7,485 nt of DNA, from NCBI GenBank assembly GCA_905236955.1, contig CAJOQW010000039.1:1-7485 (forward strand), read 5' to 3'. The stretch is from an uncultured Bacteroidales bacterium (GTDB lineage Bacteria > Bacteroidota > Bacteroidia > Bacteroidales > UBA932). Shown piece after piece: positions 5,686-7,485 of the stretch; the stretch's first letter is position 1; the number at the start of each line of letters is the position of its first letter. The position numbers were made by a program, and so were the translations under genes. The notes under the pieces were generated by a model. It was not told where the DNA came from and searched no databases. It saw nothing but the letters and a program-made list of their open reading frames with translations.

Positions 5686-6276
5686 ATGAAAAAAGTGATT
5701 ATTTCTATCCTTGCCGTCTTCTTGACGGTGACGGCTTTTGCCCAGGTGGTTCCCGGTATGAAGTACAAGGAACTTAAGAACATGTACAATGCCAAGGAGT
5801 ATGTAAAGACCGCAGGCGACCCGTATTCACCGGGTTGGATGGGCTTCGGCTCCTTCGTCGTTCCCGGGCTCGGACAGGTGCTCTCGGGCGAGGCCGGCCG
5901 CGGCATCGCTATCTTCGCCGGCGGCACTGCCCTGAATGTTGTGGGCAGCGTTTTCACCAACGGCATGATCAACTGCTTCGAGCGTGACAGCGAGGGCAAA
6001 TTAGTCAAGGACTCCAGCGGCGAGCTGATCTGCAATGACAAGGAGAAGGCCAAGAAGATGTTCTGGGGAATGATGGGTGCGGGTGCCGTGTCACTTGTCT
6101 ATAACATCTGGAACATCTGTGACGCCGTCAAGGTTGCCAAAATAAAGAACATGTATAACCAGGACCTTCAGGGCCGCCGTGCCATGGAGGTGGGTCTATA
6201 TCCGACCGTTGACTTCGCCCTCCTTCCCGACGGTGTAAAGCCAGTGACCGGGATGACCCTTTCATTCCAGTTCTAA
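5686..6276 (+). CDS. Conserved exported membrane protein with DPYSPG and PGLGQ motifs, function unknown
   Basis: The 196-residue product begins with a signal peptide (MKKVIISILAVFLTVTAFA, cleavage before Gln20). Residues 26-46 hold the KYKELKNMYNAKEYVKT block, followed by GDPYSPGWMGFGSFVVPGLG (44-63) and then GEAGRG (68-73). This Gly/Pro-rich 'PGLGQ...GE.GRG' turn is typical of small Bacteroidota proteins with paired membrane helices, akin to the DUF5683/TM2-like layout. Likely membrane segments are 71-90 and 125-148, the second ending in YNIWNICDAVKVAK. A polar loop with two cysteines (Cys97 and Cys116) separates them and could form a disulfide. The end, TLSFQF, has the terminal aromatic residue common in outer-membrane proteins. 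Its own promoter and terminator make it monocistronic. I recognise the motif class but not a function. Confidence 0.6.
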   Translation: MKKVIISILAVFLTVTAFAQVVPGMKYKELKNMYNAKEYVKTAGDPYSPGWMGFGSFVVPGLGQVLSGEAGRGIAIFAGGTALNVVGSVFTNGMINCFERDSEGKLVKDSSGELICNDKEKAKKMFWGMMGAGAVSLVYNIWNICDAVKVAKIKNMYNQDLQGRRAMEVGLYPTVDFALLPDGVKPVTGMTLSFQF

Positions 6277-6299
6277 GCTTAACTGCATCCAAAGCAGGG

Positions 6300-6337
6300 A
6301 AAGGCTGCCCGCCAAGCGCGGACGGCCTTTGTTGTTT
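6300..6337 (+). terminator. Rho-independent terminator after the conserved membrane-protein gene
   Basis: AAAGGC (6300-6305) pairs with GCCTTT (6325-6330). An inner CCGC/GCGG stem (four pairs) and a five-base loop continue it, with one mismatch between the stems. TGTTGTTT follows. It starts 24 bases after the stop at 6276. Confidence 0.75.
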
Positions 6338-6452
6338 CATGTCCGGGTTGACTCCAGGGTGCTATATCAGCGACTCTTTCCCTCACATTATTTCTGTACT
6401 TCGCTGGCATAAAATAGCTATATTTCTTTGTTTAGGAAGAATTAGAGCATTT

Positions 6453-6560
6453 ATGAGCACTATCAATAACCAAAAACTAGCCGCCAGGCAATTCGTCCAG
6501 GAATGGTCCGGAAGGGGCTACGAGAAGGGCGAAACCCAGAGGTTCTGGATGGCTCTACTT
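6453..6560 (+). pseudogene. N-terminal remnant of an MmeI-like (type IIL) restriction-modification gene
   Basis: From the ATG at 6453 the first 36 codons read MSTINNQKLAARQFVQEWSG, then RGYEKGETQRFWMALL. The blocks 'FxxxWxGRGYEKGETQxFWxxLL' are the signature opening of large DNA methyltransferase-nuclease proteins of the MmeI type (normally around 900 residues or more). After residue 36 the expected continuation is absent and RhuM-like sequence begins directly. Nothing of the nuclease, methyltransferase or target-recognition parts remains in the window. The original start and possibly its upstream region are preserved (TTTCTTTG at 6423-6430 is a weak -7 candidate), so a short fusion peptide could still be made. 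Confidence 0.65.
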
Positions 6561-6740
6561 CATAACAGCACCGCCGAATTCCTTATCTTTCAGTTGGATG
6601 ATCGGGAAGACGGCGTAAACTGCTATACTCCGACGAAACGCTCTGGCTCACCCAGGATGCCATCTCCCTGCTTTTTGACATCGGACGCCGGGTTAATTCA
6701 GTGAGAACCACCCAATTCCGTCAGTGGTGTACTATCGCAA
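6561..6740 (+). pseudogene. RhuM-family gene remnant with internal deletion
   Basis: Positions 6561-6620 continue in the MmeI frame as HNSTAEFLIFQLDDREDGVN, which resembles the start of RhuM-family proteins. After a frame change, 6623-6740 reads YSDETLWLTQDAISLLFDIG and then RRVNSVRTTQFRQWCTIA. 'DETLWLTQ' is the RhuM helix-turn-helix entry and 'YRVNSxRxTQFRQW' lies roughly 55-60 residues further on in intact relatives. Here the two are joined in frame at about 6689, so the middle is lost, and the C-terminal part is missing as well. The piece ends where the convergent peptidase gene stops (6732). RhuM genes often accompany restriction-modification loci; their role is poorly known. With a frame change and two missing parts this cannot be a working RhuM. 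Confidence 0.65.
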
Positions 6741-7385
6741 TACAGACGTCACGAAAGCAAACGGGAAATCCCGGAATACACGCTGAATGGCCAGGATGAC
6801 GCCGCTGGAGGGTGTGAGGACGACAAGGCAGAAATTCAGGATGTGGACGATCGTTATGATAAGAATCGACCTGATGACGCCGGGGCCGATGATATCCGTC
6901 TGGTGAAGCCTGGTCTGTTTTACCCAGCAGCAGACGTGGAAGGCGTATGTGAACCCTATCAGCACGTCGATTGCCGAAAGGAAAACCGGAGTGGCCGTGC
7001 CGGTGGTAAAACGCCAGGGGAGAAGGGCCAGGGTGAAAAGGGGGACACAGTACGGTGAAAGGGTAATTGTATAGTAGCCAAACCACCCGTTGCTATACGA
7101 CACATAGCTGTCTTCCTTGTCAACCTTGAAACGGAATATCTTCCGTAAAAATATAATGGCGAAAAACATATGGGTGACCTCATGGGTGAACTTCATCAGC
7201 CACCGGAAATTGCTCCTCAGGCGGGGAATAAGGAAGACGATGAAAAACGCCAGGAACCCGATGGCGAGGTAAGAATGGAGCTTTACCCTGCCGGGGGAGA
7301 GCGTCTCCAGGTGGATGGTCCTTACGAGGACGGCGACAGTATCGACTCCGGCGGACTGGTGATAAAAGATGAAGGAGCGGAGCAT
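6732..7385 (-). CDS. M50-type membrane zinc metallopeptidase (start uncertain, may extend beyond window)
   Basis: From Met at 7385 the product has 217 residues. HEVTH at 68-72 is the HExxH zinc site with Glu69 as the catalytic base, set in a hydrophobic context (KFTHEVTHMFFAIIFL). QTDI at 162-165 offers Asp164 as a possible third ligand. Membrane segments are likely near 38-54, 68-81, 105-123, 132-152 and 168-190. This arrangement fits the M50/site-2-protease-like proteins of Bacteroidota, which cut within or near the membrane; the substrate is unknown. Third codon positions are strongly G/C, which identifies this strand as the coding one. The same frame stays open with similar codon use from 7385 to the window edge at 7485, so 7385 is only the first ATG in view, and the true start may be upstream or nearer the first membrane segment. 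The gene ends next to the RhuM remnant without a visible terminator. Confidence 0.7.
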   Translation of the reverse strand: MLRSFIFYHQSAGVDTVAVLVRTIHLETLSPGRVKLHSYLAIGFLAFFIVFLIPRLRSNFRWLMKFTHEVTHMFFAIIFLRKIFRFKVDKEDSYVSYSNGWFGYYTITLSPYCVPLFTLALLPWRFTTGTATPVFLSAIDVLIGFTYAFHVCCWVKQTRLHQTDIIGPGVIRSILIITIVHILNFCLVVLTPSSGVILAIQRVFRDFPFAFVTSVLR

Positions 7386-7485
7386 ATTATGGGGACGCCT
7401 GAAGAAGAGGCGGAGGACGAGGCTGAGGTAGCGGCCTTCCTTGACAGGGTTCTTGCCGCAATGCCGGCCAATCAGAGTGCGATCC

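Noticed and set aside
6339..6452. The 38 codons upstream of the MmeI-like ATG as part of that gene
   Set aside because: The family's N-terminus matches from 6453, and the upstream codons directly follow a terminator and show no homology-like pattern.
7170..7485. A long acidic plus-strand reading frame rich in Glu, Asp, Gly and Ala, open to the window edge
   Set aside because: It is the exact codon-on-codon complement of the membrane peptidase. Hydrophobic codons with C at the third position become G-first, A-second codons, which produces an acidic, protein-like shadow. The minus strand has the HExxH motif and strong third-position bias through 7385.

Overview
The window looks like a chromosomal segment of a member of the Bacteroidota, most likely the Bacteroidales. 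Three things point that way. Several genes are preceded by the TAnnTTTG -7 element typical of that phylum, without clear Shine-Dalgarno sequences. The protein families are common there: an exo-rhamnogalacturonan-lyase-like enzyme, a lipoprotein glycosidase, a TIGR04076 protein, an M50 peptidase of the Bacteroidota type, and remnants of Nim-like, PepSY-like and RhuM proteins. Intact genes prefer G or C at third codon positions, while intergenic DNA is AT-richer. The assignment is inferred from the sequence alone.

Layout. Positions 1-191 (minus) hold the 5' end of a lipoprotein glycoside hydrolase, probably GH3. Positions 192-701 are a divergent intergenic region. It carries two inverted, related copies of an approximately 82-base upstream element, one facing each flank, and then a short possible gene remnant. 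Positions 702-3461 encode a large secreted PL26/YetA-like enzyme. Together these form one end of a probable pectin (rhamnogalacturonan) utilisation locus. A low-molecular-weight protein tyrosine phosphatase follows at 3507-3965. From about 3977 to 4573 lie two decayed genes on the plus strand, a Nim/PPOX-like flavoprotein and a PepSY-like periplasmic protein. Three housekeeping-type small genes follow: TIGR04076 (minus), a Spy/CpxP-like secreted protein (minus) and a conserved two-helix membrane protein (plus), with recognisable promoters and terminators. At 6453-6740 are the first 36 codons of an MmeI-like restriction-modification enzyme joined to pieces of a RhuM-family gene. The right end (minus) encodes an M50-type membrane metallopeptidase whose start is not settled within the window.

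The main point of interest is not a new enzyme system. It is (a) the mirrored regulatory element between the two carbohydrate-enzyme genes and (b) a recurring pattern of gene decay, in which four or five genes have lost internal blocks while short recognisable N- and C-terminal pieces remain. I see no tRNA, rRNA, CRISPR array or insertion sequence. All family assignments come from reading the translated sequence; no searches were run.
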